NCBI GenBank assembly: GCA_027886175.1
Contig: JAJNNQ010000129.1
Coordinates: 2,852,001 to 2,916,000 of the forward strand
DNA from: Phylloscopus collybita
Lineage: Eukaryota; Chordata; Aves; Passeriformes; Phylloscopidae
Direction: 5' to 3'
DNA: 64,000 bases
Each line of letters begins with the position of its first letter. Position 1 is the stretch's first letter. The position numbers and the translations under genes were made by a program. The notes beneath the pieces were generated by a model. The model was not told the DNA's origin. It ran no database searches and was given only the letters and a program-made list of their open reading frames with translations. Shown here in pieces: positions 25,201 to 35,100 of the stretch.

Positions 25201-26747
25201 TTGAGGGCAGGCGTCCTGCACCGAGGAGTTTTCCCTTACAGCTGCCGCCTTCCAGGGTCACAGCGCCGGAGGGTGATGTCGCTCCAAAAAACGCTGGGAT
25301 GAGGCCGGCCTCCCTCCCACCCAGCCATCTCCCCTGGATAACCCAGAGTCTCTCCCCCTCCACCCAGGGCACTCTCCTGAAGGTGGTCCTGGATGATTAC
25401 ATGCGCCTGAAAAAGCTCTTTGCCCAGCGGATGGTTCATAAGGCCACCGCCAGTCAGGGGGACCGCTCCTCGGTCTCGGAGGTAGAGGGGTGTGCGTGGG
25501 TGTGGGGAGATGCTTGCCGTGCCCTCTGGGATGCAGTGTGTCTTCCTGGCCCCACAGGCTGTGGTCACTCCCTGTGGCCGTGGTCCCTGTCACCCAGTGG
25601 TCCCCCCACTCTCTGCTTGGTCAAAACAAGCCAGATAGTGGTTTTCCACTGGTTCCCACTGCTGTTTTTTCACTGGTTTTCCAGGCTGCGGGTTCCCCAC
25701 AGTGACTTCCTGTGTTTCCTCTGATCAGCAGCAACATCCTTGGTCTTTCTGACCCCTCTTTGCCCCTCTTTGCAGATTGGGCTCTGTCCATCAGTTCCCA
25801 TTTCTGCCAAGGCTGGCCAAAGCTGCAGGGGATCATCTCCCCTTCCTTCTCTTCCTCTGGTTTTTGCCTCAAAAACCTGTGTTTTTGAGGCAAAAATGTT
25901 GGGATGGAAGGTGTTGGTGCAGAAGAACTGGTATGGGGAGAAGCAACTCGTCCTGTGCCCTTCTACCCTTCATGGGGGTGCAAAACGAGGGGCAGAGGGA
26001 GCAGAGGAGAGCAGTGGGGTGGGAGATGCCTTTCAGCCCTTCTGCCCTCCATCTGTCCATGCCCTTATTCCCCTCCAGCCCCATCCAGCCTTCCTTCATC
26101 TTTCCCTGACTGCCGCCTGCCCCTCCACCCTCATACAACCCCAAATTCCAGCCTGGGTCCAAACTCCTCCTCGGCCACTCTGGGGGTGGCTGCAGGACAC
26201 AACTCCCACCTGGCAGCCGGTGCCTGAGCTGGGCATCCACCCAAGGATGGAGCGATCCAGCTGGAGGTCACCTCCCGGTGATCCTCATCACCGTGCTCTG
26301 AGGGTGCTTCAGAAGAGGAGGGCCCTTCCCTCTGGCTGGACTCCAGCACTGCAGGAGTCGGGGAAGCCAGGAGCTGCTTTGCCCACGGTGGTGACTCCCT
26401 ACTCCACGGCTCTCTTGCAGCTGATCCAGAAGGAGCTGGAGGACGAGGAGGAGGAGCGGAGCCCCAGCCAGGGCAGCCTGCGCTTCCGACACAAGCAGCC
26501 GGTGGAGCTGAAAGGTCCGGACGGCATCCACGTGGTGCACGGCAGCACGGGCACGCTGCTGGCCTCCGACCTCAACAGCCTGCCCGAGGACGACCAGAAG
26601 GTGCTGGGTCGCTCGCTGGAGACTCTGACCGCCGACTGCGGGGGCTACAGCGACCACAACGCCCGCACTGAGTCGGCCAAGTCCACCCCCCTGCACAAGA
26701 TGCGGGAGGTGATCATGGAGAGCCCGCTGGAGATCACCGAGCTATGA
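9805..26747 (+). CDS. CDH23: CDH23 (cadherin-23), 3' half: EC16-EC27, transmembrane and cytoplasmic domains
   Basis: Cadherin-23 forms the upper part of the hair-cell tip link, pairing with protocadherin-15. Thirty-two exons splice in consistent phase to 5,241 bases, ending at TGA 26745-26747 (1,746 residues). That agrees with the last part of the roughly 3,350-residue family protein. Twelve inter-repeat calcium linkers (DxNDN class) are visible, placing the first exon at the EC15/EC16 border. After EC27 come the membrane-proximal region, one transmembrane helix, and a tail ending PLEITEL with the C-terminal PDZ ligand used by harmonin. Nearly all junctions are GT-AG with good polypyrimidine tracts. 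The weakest donor is GTTGGT after 18116. The 5' half of the gene lies left of this window. No frameshift or stop was seen, so it looks functional. Confidence 0.95.
10229..12061. other. CDH23 intron, no gene seen
   Basis: This is the largest intron among the visible CDH23 exons. It is moderately AT-rich, with an A-rich patch near 10988-11005. No exon, RNA gene or clear repeat was recognised. Confidence 0.6.
12062..13897 (+). CDS. CDH23: CDH23 exons c-f (EC17-EC18)
   Basis: Exons 12062-12242, 13101-13234, 13444-13653 and 13790-13897. The linkers are LNDINDNCP and LDINDNDPV. LDRE-type motifs occur at AELDREN and PLDRERV, with conserved stretches FVISPVEGELRV and VKDNPEN. Phases run 0, 1, 0, 0, 0 and are mutually consistent. 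Confidence 0.92.
14351..16382 (+). CDS. CDH23: CDH23 exons g-j (EC19-EC21)
   Basis: Exons 14351-14453, 15286-15411, 15499-15702 and 15924-16382. The linkers are ADENDNRPL and LDDNDNRPV, then a non-canonical IDDVNDCRP in which Cys replaces the last Asn. The 459-base exon at 15924 is the longest visible internal exon; it carries TDADSGLNQQ, TIDREER and IDRD motifs. All junctions after the first are phase 1. Confidence 0.92.
17212..18369 (+). CDS. CDH23: CDH23 exons k-m (EC21-EC23)
   Basis: Exons 17212-17328, 17892-18116 and 18200-18369. Markers are LNRELVATYEVT, LDVNDNTPRF, the GTTLISISAVDPDKGANGQ calcium motif, ANRTVDYEEV and VDINDNNPVF. The intron between the last two exons is only 83 bases long and starts with the atypical donor GTTGGT. 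Confidence 0.9.
18634..19646 (+). CDS. CDH23: CDH23 exons n-p (EC23-EC24)
   Basis: Exons 18634-18771, 18927-19046 and 19469-19646. Markers are TATDADSG, ALDREKKDHYTLTAVA, the linker LDINDVRPQF (Val in place of the usual Asn) and VYENEPAGTSVITM. Junctions are phase 0, 0 and 0, and the last exon leaves in phase 1. Confidence 0.92.
20278..22327 (+). CDS. CDH23: CDH23 exons q-u (EC24-EC26)
   Basis: Exons 20278-20489, 21013-21207, 21500-21610, 21793-21922 and 22064-22327. Markers are VIDINDNRPVFVRPPNG, YATDKDEGLNG, RLDREKQAVY, DDIDDNEPIF (an Asp-rich variant linker), AVDADEGSNAIVYY, DLDREKE and the last linker DDINDQSPQF. The order matches the CDH23 family throughout. Confidence 0.92.
22452..23541 (+). 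CDS. CDH23: CDH23 exons v-y (EC27 and membrane-proximal region)
   Basis: Exons 22452-22613, 22730-22986, 23238-23335 and 23421-23541. They encode VAVDADVGNNSL-type EC27 sequence, GYFVVDI, GIYILRDDQRVKI, LLSNITGAIVN, FHVDKKGRVNF and RVIQMIDENKEQLRN. This is the membrane-adjacent domain that no longer follows the cadherin linker pattern. An arginine codon is split across the 23335/23421 junction. Confidence 0.93.
23717..23796 (+). CDS. CDH23: CDH23 transmembrane exon
   Basis: This 80-base exon encodes MAIIVLAVLLFLAAMLF, ILMN and WYYRTV: one membrane-spanning helix with an aromatic/basic inner boundary. The donor is GTGAGT, and the valine codon is completed by the next exon. Confidence 0.95.
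24101..25481 (+). CDS. CDH23: CDH23 cytoplasmic exons
   Basis: Exons 24101-24141, 24433-24493, 24857-24986, 25071-25193 and 25368-25481. They encode HKRKLKAIVAGS, DIMDMPNTNKYSFDG, NPVWLDPFCRN, EDDLPENLSEI, DDRYLRAAIQEYDNIAKLG and LKKLFAQRM. These stretches are highly conserved in the tail that binds harmonin and other stereocilia scaffolds. The intron after 25481 (25482-26420) is where mammals place an alternative inner-ear exon; I could not identify that exon here. Confidence 0.93.
26421..26747 (+). CDS. CDH23: CDH23 terminal exon
   Basis: This exon has 109 codons including TGA. It encodes LIQKELEDEEEE, GSLRFRHKQPVELKGPDG, IHVVHGSTGTLLASDLNSLP and the C-terminal PLEITEL PDZ ligand. The acceptor is CTCTCTTGCAG. 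The reading frame is open for a long way upstream of the acceptor, but that part is intronic by homology. Confidence 0.95.
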   Translation: MIQKELEDEEEERSPSQGSLRFRHKQPVELKGPDGIHVVHGSTGTLLASDLNSLPEDDQKVLGRSLETLTADCGGYSDHNARTESAKSTPLHKMREVIMESPLEITEL

Positions 26748-26989
26748 CCGGTGGTGGTGCCGCTGCTGCTCCTCTAGGCCAGCCGGAGCCGGCGGGGATG
26801 GAACACAGACCGGGGGGGGCCGTGGTGGGGGCCAGGGGCAGCCCAAGACCGGTGCTCGGCCCCCTCTTCCCCTGCAGGAGTCCAGGCTACCCGGTGCAGA
26901 TCGCTCCGGCAGCCTTGGAGAGCTTGGCCCTGGGAGAGGGCTCTCAGGATCGGAATGCTTTTACTCGCCTGTCATTTATCCATGAAACC

Positions 26990-27020
26990 ATTAAATTTTT
27001 TTTTATTTTTTCCTATTAAA
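26990..27020 (+). other. CDH23: CDH23 polyadenylation signals
   Basis: ATTAAA occurs at 26990-26995 and again at 27015-27020, about 240-270 bases after the stop. A U-rich stretch lies between and after them. Cleavage is therefore likely near 27,010-27,045. Confidence 0.6.
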
Positions 27021-27034
27021 AAAAAAAGGTTTTT

Positions 27035-27038
<4 letters not shown>

Positions 27039-27065
<27 letters not shown>
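27039..27065. repeat. Genomic poly(A) tract
   Basis: A run of 27 adenines lies directly after the CDH23 3' end and is followed by a purine-rich tail. It can cause internal priming in cDNA data. Confidence 0.9.
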
Positions 27066-27789
27066 GAGAGGGAAAAGAAAAGCTAAAGAAGAGTCTGATG
27101 AGTCCAGACTGGACGGGGCAGGGGAAGGTGCAGCGAGGATGTGGATGTGTGGATGATGTGCTGCCATGGCATCCCCTGGCACAGGCTGGGGACAAGCAGC
27201 TGTCAGGCCTCGACCACGAGCATAGGGAGGGCCAGGGAAGCGTGGGGAGAGACCAAAACCTTTTGGCATTAATGTCACCTTTCCAGTAAGGAAAGACCCA
27301 AAAAATTAAAAAGAAAAAAAAAAAAACTCCCAACCCAAAGACATTCCTCCATTTCGCTGGCTTTACCAAAACTTGTTGCGATGTTGAAAAAGAGAAAGAG
27401 TAACTGGGGCTTCTGGATGTGGAGTGCTCATGCGTGTCTTTTGTTGCCCTTTTCTTTCCCCTTCTCTCTTGCATTTGGGTTTGTTTGTTCGGGGGTTTGT
27501 TTCCAGTCGTAACCTTGTGGAGAGTTTCGGGCACGGTCTGTTACGGGACTCAGAAATACACTGTCTGTGGCTTTGGGTAACCTGTCTGTCGTCCTTCCTC
27601 CCCGGATCCAGCAGGCCCAAACCCCCTTTGGAAAAGAGGACCCTCTTTTAACTCACCCCTCAATCCATCATCTTCACAAGATGCCACCCTGGGTGTTGCT
27701 GCACCTCGGATTTTGGGGGAAACATTCAGGGTTCTCCAGGTTTACCCACACCCCATGGCAGCCCCCAGCACGAGGAAGGACACAACCAG
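27066..27789. other. Intergenic gap between convergent CDH23 and the prosaposin paralogue
   Basis: About 0.7 kb separates the two converging 3' ends. It has A-rich patches (27,306-27,325) and no recognisable gene. Confidence 0.6.
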
Positions 27790-27807
27790 CCAGGCTGACG
27801 GGAAGAG

Positions 27808-27813
27808 TTTATT
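27808..27813 (-). other. Polyadenylation signal of the prosaposin paralogue
   Basis: AATAAA on the minus strand, about 630 bases after the stop codon. Cleavage is expected near 27,790. Confidence 0.6.
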
Positions 27814-28439
27814 TGTGATGGGATGCTCCCATGCACGCTCAGGACCAGGCACCGTGGGCATCCCCCCGATACGGCGGGGAGGGACCTGCCAGCACCCCGC
27901 AGCCCTCACCAGCATGGCCGGGTCAGCACAGGACCCCCAGCCGGGATGGGGGTGTGAAAGGAAATCCTGGCACCCAAACTCATTCATTTTATGTTCAGGT
28001 GAGGCTGCCGCCAGCCTGCAGCAGGAGGCCGGTGTTTGGGCAGCAGAACCCAGCCCAGCCCGCGGGGGCAGATCCACGTAGCGGGATCTGGGCCTTACGA
28101 GTGGTTCAGGGTGGGATGGAAAGGTAGAGAAGGGACTGGGGATGGAGACAGAGGTGGGAATAGAGGTTGGGGGTTTTGCAGTCACCCTGAGAGACATCAA
28201 GGCTGAATCCCTAGTCCTGAAAATATTAACGAGTCCCTTAACCTGATTTGGAAATCCAAGCCCCAGGAGCGGAAGAGGAAGTGGCCGAGGCCGCTGGGGT
28301 TCCCCGCAGCCCGTCCGGCGTGATGAGGCCAGTTGGCTCCTGCCATTGCCGTCAGTGAGTGCAGGCACGTCCCAAGGGAAGGGAGCCAGGATCCCAAACC
28401 AAACGGCAGAGCAAGTCCAGCCAGCTGAGGAGACGGCTC

Positions 28440-29137
28440 CTAGTTCCACACGTGTCGCCGGCAGTGTGCCACAGCCTGCGGGAGGGACGGGGCAGGAGGG
28501 GATGCAGGGAGTGCCGGCACCCCTCCGGCCCGGGGAGGGGACACCAGTGGCACTTACATTGCACTCCACCGCCGTGGCCATGTTCTTGCACCAGTACTGC
28601 GGGCCCCAGACACAGGGCGCCGAGCCCAGGAGATCCTCCTTGCCCGAGTCGCAGGCTCTGATTTTCTGCATTGCAGAGGAAAAGGGTGGGAGGGAGAGGA
28701 AGAACTTCCACGAGGAGCCTCTGGCCACCCTGGCCCACCCCCAGCCCACAGGCTCGGGCAAAGGATGCCCATTCAATCAGGGCTGCCCCAGGGGTGAGGA
28801 CACTTACAGTGCAGACGAAGGTGGGGTCCATCATCTGCACGAAGAGCCGCACCACCGCCGGCTCGTACTGCAACACCAGCGCCTGGCACTGGGAAGGGAG
28901 AGCGGGGTGAGCCCGGTGGGGGTGTCAGGGGTGTCCCCGCCGGGCTGGGTGTGCCCCCTCGGCTCACCTTGCTGGTGAGTGGCATGGGCAGCATGGCGCA
29001 GCCCTTCTCCAGCACCTCGCCCAGCTCCTCCAGCGTCTCGTTCTTGAGCAGCTCGTTGTCGAAGTAGGTGATGACGATCTGGCAGACGTTGCAGAAGGCG
29101 CCTGAGCTCACCGCCAGCTGCTCCAGGGATTCAGCCC
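28440..29137 (-). CDS. Prosaposin paralogue exons 12-15: saposin D and C-terminal SapA domain
   Basis: Exons 28968-29137, 28808-28888, 28558-28665 and 28440-28475. Saposin D cysteines lie in FCNVC, GCAML, KCQAL and VCTKIRAC, with the sequon NET. The C-terminal domain has [19 protein letters not shown] and [11 protein letters not shown], with stop TAG at 28442-28440. In PSAP this C-terminal domain is needed for lysosomal sorting. Confidence 0.92.
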
Positions 29138-32100
29138 CTGCAGGACATGGCCATCAGCACCCAGCGGGGGGGGCACCCTGCAGCCCGGGGTCTGGGTGCC
29201 AGCTCACCGGGCTGGGTGTCCCCGTGGCGGGGGCAGCAGCGCAGCATGGTGCAGACGGCGGCGGGATCGGTGGCCTGCAGCAGCATGATCACCACGGCTT
29301 TGCCGTAGGAGTTGACGAAGTCCTTGCACTGCCCGATGACGCCGTGGGGCAGCATGTAGCACACCTTCTCGATGTCGTTCACCAGCTGCTCCTGCCAGTG
29401 CAAGGCAGGAGAGGGAAACCCCGGCTCCTTGCTGCCCCTTTGCCCCTTGTCCCAGCCCCCCAGCACTGGTGGGGCTCACCTCTGTCACGTTGTTCTCCAG
29501 AAGGCTCTCGACTGTCTTCACGGTGAACTGGCACACGTCACACAGCGGAGTGCTCCCCACCCTGTCCTGTCGGGGCAGGGGGGTGGGATGCATGCCAAGC
29601 CCCCCCCCCCAGAGCCACCCTCATCCTATTCTACCACTATCCCCCACGTAAGGCATTCCCCACCTTGGATAACTGGAGGTGCATGAGGAAACAAAATACA
29701 AAATCAGGCTCCCCCTTTCACAGTGTTTTGATTTTAAGGAGCACAGCAGAACTGGGGGGGTCCCCACTTACCCCCAGCATGCTCAGGGCCTGCATCACCT
29801 TCTCTGTGAGCAGCGTGTGCAGGGGCAGTGCTGAGGCAGAGGCACAGAGTCCCAGCTGGCCACAGAGCTCCACCGGGTCCTGGGGAGAGAGACATCCCAA
29901 ATCAGGCGGGCTTTGGCCCCAGGGAGGAGAATTCCAGCACATCAGGGCATGGATCTCACTTACCTCAGCCTGCTACCGGTGGAGGGGCCAGAAAATGGCA
30001 AGAAAAAATGAAAGTAAAGTATAATTGCAGCAGTTGCAAGGCAGGGAGAAGGGAAAAAAACACCTTTAATATTTTGCAGGAGTATTAGGCAGTGAGTTGA
30101 ACGAAAAAAAAGGGATCATTTGCTGATGAAACCCCTTGGCTGTGCCATTCAGGCCCCAGCAGGCACCCAGCCACCCGGGGAGCTCTCAGCCTCTTACCAC
30201 GTAGCGCAGCAGCTGGGCAGCTGTGTCCGTGTACTCGGCCAGGGAGCGCTTGCACTGCAGGAGGGAGACACAGCGTCAGGGCCCAGCAGTGGACACCCCT
30301 CCCTGGGCAGGCATCTGCAAAAGCTGCTCCCACCGAGGAGGAGAAAGGAGCCTGGAAGTGTCCTTTCCCTTCCAGCCCATCCCTGGAAGTGTCCGAGGCC
30401 AGGTTGGACAGGGCTTGGAGCAGCCTGGTCTAGAGGAAGGGGTCCCTGCCCATGGCAGGGGGTGGAGTGGGATTGTCTTTACGGCCCCTCCCAGCCCAAG
30501 CCCTTGTGTGATTCCCTGCTGGCCCCCTCACCCGCTGTGCCAGCTGGGGTGTCAGGGTCTCGCACACCCGCTTGGCGTGGCCCACCAGCGCCCAGGTGAA
30601 GGCAGTGTTGGTCCCCAGCTCCTGCTGCACGGCCGTCACCAGCTGCAGGCAGTCCCCACACACCTCTTCCACCTCCTGCAGGATAACAAGGGCAGGGTCA
30701 CATCGGTACCACATAAATACAACAAATCCCCCCCTGCCTCCCCCAGCCTGCCTTTGCGGGGCTGGGATTTAAGTAGTGTCTGCAATTTGGGGCAGCACTC
30801 TTGACTGGCATCTCTCTAGTTCCCTCCTGCATCCTGAAATATCTCCCCAAACAAGTGACACCGCCAGCCAGATGTCATTTCAGCTCCACAGAAATTTTAG
30901 GGGCTTCCTCTAGTTGTTGTTAAGTAGGTGATGCTTTTCAGGGGATTCTCAACCCTGAGCAGCATTAGGATACTGGCACAGATTGCCCAGAGGAGCTGCA
31001 GCTGCACCATTCCTGGAAGTGTCCAAGGCCAGCTTGGATGGAGCTTGGAGCAACCTGGAGATGCTCCCTGTCCATGGCAGGGGTTTGGAACCAGGTGATC
31101 TGCAAGGCCCCTTCTGACCCAAACCATTCCATGATCAGCACCACTCTCCCCTGAGCCACAGTACCTGGGCCTCGCTGTGAGGCAGATCCTGGGGGTGGAG
31201 CAGGAGGGGCACGTTGGCCATGAAGGGGGCAATGAGGTCAGCAAAGTCCTGCGTGGGGCCTGTGGCAGCTGGTGGTGGCTGCTGATACTTCAAGGTCCCC
31301 GTGGGTCGGTTCCGGGGCTGGCACAACCTGATGGTCCCACACACCACCTTGGGCTGCGACTGGGGGGGCAGAGGGGAGGAGTGGGGGCTTGAGGCTGCAT
31401 CTCTTCCATCACACCCACCCCGGGTGTGATGGATCCCTCTCCATCTTGTCCTCCAGATGGTTTGTCCCAGGCTCCCTTGGAGCATCCTTTGCTCTGCAAG
31501 CCCCCAGGACATCCCACACTGTGGAAGAACCCAGACCCGGGGGCTTCCCCTGCGTTACCAGCACTTGCTTGCCCAGCTGGACTAGGATGAGGATGCCGGT
31601 GTCCACCATCCTCTTGCACTTGACAGACCAGTCCTGGAAGGGCAGGTACTGGCATCTCTTATCCAAGAACAGCCGCAGCTTTTCCTAGGTGACAGAGAGA
31701 GTGTTCAGGGCTTCAGTGCTGTTGGTGGGGAGGAACACCAGCCCCATTCCCCCTCCCCACTGGGACCCACCTCAGTGCGGTTGTCCTGCAGGATCTTGCC
31801 CACCACGGAGACTGCCACCTGGCACAGGTGACAGGGGATCCCCTTCTGCTGAGAGAGAAGGGAAACGTCGGGATGCTGTCACGGCACCCAGACCCTCCAC
31901 GTGCTCCCCAGATCCCAACCCTCCAAAACACTGCAGACCCCAAAAACACTCCACATGAGCACCCGGGGCACCCCTTGGCTTTTGCCGTTTGCTCTGCAGG
32001 CACGCTGCTGCCCGACGCTGGGGTGGGCAGGCTGGCATTCTCCCGCCCCCCTCCGTGCCCTGGGGCACCGGGTGGGCACCTCTCCCGCAGCCCCCCCGCA

Positions 32101-35100
32101 TTCCCTGCTCCCAGCACGGTTACCCCCAGCGCCCGGTCCCAGGCGGTGAGCCGGCAGAGCTCCAGTGCCCCGCACTTGGCCGCGGTCGCCACGTCGCGGC
32201 ACCAGTCCTCCGGCCGCTCGCCACACTCGTGGAGGGGGCTGGCCCCGGCTGTGGGAGGGGAGAGGAGAGAGACTGTCAGCCCTCGGGGCACCGCAAGACA
32301 CCAAACTGAGCCCCCCGTCAGCCCCGCAGCGAGCCAGGAGTGATGCTCTGTGGGAAATGGATTTGTAGAGAATTCTCAAAGCCTGACAGAAGGCTCACAT
32401 AGTTTGCATCCGTATGCAAACTCTGAGATAAAAAAAAATGCTGACTTGGAAATGCCATGGAATAGGACATTGTTGAGAGACAAATGGAACTGGAAACAAG
32501 TTTCAAATGATGGCCTTGCAAGTAAGACGAGATACTTCGGAGAAATAGAACTGTGAAAGGTGCATTGTAGTAGGACCCACGAGGGGTAACTTTAGATGAT
32601 TGGCTTTAAGGCATTTACAGCATTGTGCGACAAAAGCTGATAAGCCAAAGAAAAACAACCCAAAAACCCACAAACCACCTACAATGTATTGGAATTAGGA
32701 AATAGTTTGGCTTCTGATTGTGATGGCATGAATTGTAACATCTGTACTGTCTCACCCTTCTCATGAGACTGAAAATGGAATAAAATTTTTTAAAACGCCT
32801 CTCAGTTGTCCCATCTCTGAGTCAGAAAAAGGTAAAATCCAAAAATGCTCCTCATCCTCCTGTTGTGATTCCACCTCTAATCCCAAAGTCGTGGGAAGGG
32901 GGTGGGGGATTGTGTTTCATTTTAAAATGATTTTTTAAGGCCGGTTTTGCCAGTCTGCCAGCTTTTCCGGTGGGATGTGACAGGGTCAGACGCAAAGGGA
33001 ATTAGGGGCTCATCCTCAGCCTCTCAGCACGCTCTGTCACGCTGCGGAGGCGGCTGCTTATAAAAGCAGCAATAAATCTTGCAAAACGGGCAAACCCGAG
33101 GCGCCGGAGCTCAGCCCCGCACGGCAGCCGGAGAGTCACGCCACGGCTCCCGGCAACGATTGAGCAACCCCACTTTTGGTGGGGTTCTTTTGGTTTTATT
33201 TCCTCCCCACGACAGCATTTTCTCCTGTCTGTAAATCCTCGGCAGGGCAGCGGCGGCACGGCCCGCCCGGCAGCGCGGTGGCGTGGCGCAAGAGCAGCGC
33301 TTTAATTGTCACCTTGGTGTGTCAGGACTCATCCCGGACGGGGCGAGTGTTTGTTTCCATCGGGAGCTGTGCCCACCCGGGATGCGGCCGAGGAGGAGGC
33401 GGCGAGAGGGCACAACCCAAGCCCTTGGCCGCCTTGCTTTGGCCGGGAGCCGCTCCGGGAATTTGGGGAGCAGCGCCCGAGCAAAAGGGACGGACAGAGC
33501 CTGCTGCAGACCCTTTTGCAAGGGCGTTTCTAAGCAAAGCACAACCCTCCCCGCCCCAAGAGATCGCATCCAGCTTTTACCCCGCAGCCCTGGCTATGGT
33601 TTTGCCGAGCAGGAATAAAGCCAAAGGCAGAAACTGCTCCTTCCACCCAACCCTGCCCTTACCGGGTTTCTCCCCAAAAGCTGCTCTCCCTGCGAGCTGG
33701 ATTTTGGCATCGCCTCCAGCTCATCCACCAGACACCAGCGTGAGTGCCCAGTGGGCGGTCCCCGGGGCTGGGGGCAGAGGGGTCCCAAGCCCCCCGCCAG
33801 TCCCGCCTGCCCCCGAAGCGCTGGCGCAGCTCGGCGGGTGCCGGGTGGTGTTTCAGCCCCGATTTCCCCATCGGGCTGACAGCAGCACTGGGGCAGGCGG
33901 GCCCCGGGGCAGGGCGAGTCCCCCCCCCCCGGTTTCCCAGGCTTCCCACACACCTTCCCAGCTGCGCGGCACCGCATCAGCTGAGAGGGATATATTTATG
34001 TTTTTCAACCCCGGCCTCAGCATCAGGGCAAACAGGAATGGCAAGTCAGCGGAGGCATTAAGGAGCAGCACCAAAACCAAGGAGACAACAACCTCGCAGC
34101 TGTTTTCTGAGCTGGTCCCCCAGCATCTCTCACAGACCCGTGTTGGAGCCCGGACCCCACATGGCGGGGTGGGGAAGATCTCAAAGACACGGGTGGTTGT
34201 GTCCTGCACTTTCCTGGCTCGCAGAGATCCTCAGCTCAGCACTTACTCCTCACCTTGCTCAAGCTGAAAGTCAGGCAACAAGTGCTGGGCCAGAAAATAA
34301 TTAGGGCTAACCATAACACCCAACAGCTGAGAGCAGGGGGAGCTTCCCCAGGTGGAAACCACTGCCACGAGGCAAGCAGCTGGGACAACTGGTGTCCCGT
34401 GAGCTCTCATTTCAAAGCCGGTTTCAAAGCCGTGCTGCAGCCACCTCATGCTGCCAGGCAGACAGGCAGCAGGGCTATCAAATGATGCCATTCTTGGCAG
34501 AGGAGCAAGGCAGCGATGCTCCCGTGCCACTGCGGTCCCAGGGCAGGCACAGCTGCCCTATTCCTGTCTGCCAGGCCCGGGGGACGGGGTGGGCTTTGCT
34601 CGGGGGTGTCCAGCAGCGCTCTCCAGCTCTGGCAGGGCTGTGCTGGCATTCCAGGGAGCCTCGGAGCGGCCCGACCGAGCCGGCAGAGCCTGGCGAGCCG
34701 GTTGTGATGTAAACCCCGGGGGTGGCAGCGTGGGCCCCAGCGCCCCAATTCCCGGCCTGGAGCACGCTCCTGCCACGGCACGAACCGTAAACGCGCTCTT
34801 CCCAGCTCCCAAAAGCTTCTCCAAGGCTCGCAGGGTCCCGCAGCAGCCCCGAGCCCTGCGGCCAAGCCCCGGCGGCTCCCGGCGCAGGTGTCAGCGCAGG
34901 GCCGGACGTGCCGGGCGCGGGTGAACTTTCCTGCTCTGCCTGTTGCTGCCTGGAGCACCCGGACACGTCCCCCCCCAGCCCGGGTCACGCCCGCACGCCT
35001 CACAAGTGCTCCGCCACACAACCTGGGCACGTCGCATCGGGGGAGCCCGATGGGCCAGGCCTGGGGTAAGCGGGCTGCGAGGGGCTCCTCGCTCTAAAAC

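Noticed and set aside
27742..28776. Minus-strand 344-codon open frame near the 3' end of the prosaposin paralogue
   Set aside because: It overlaps the true exons in a different frame; the saposin D and SapA exons are read in the adjacent frame with proper splice sites.
33176..34267. Plus-strand 363-codon open frame inside the prosaposin paralogue intron
   Set aside because: Low-complexity Pro/Ala/Gly-rich translation with no family resemblance and no splice support; expected in GC-rich DNA.
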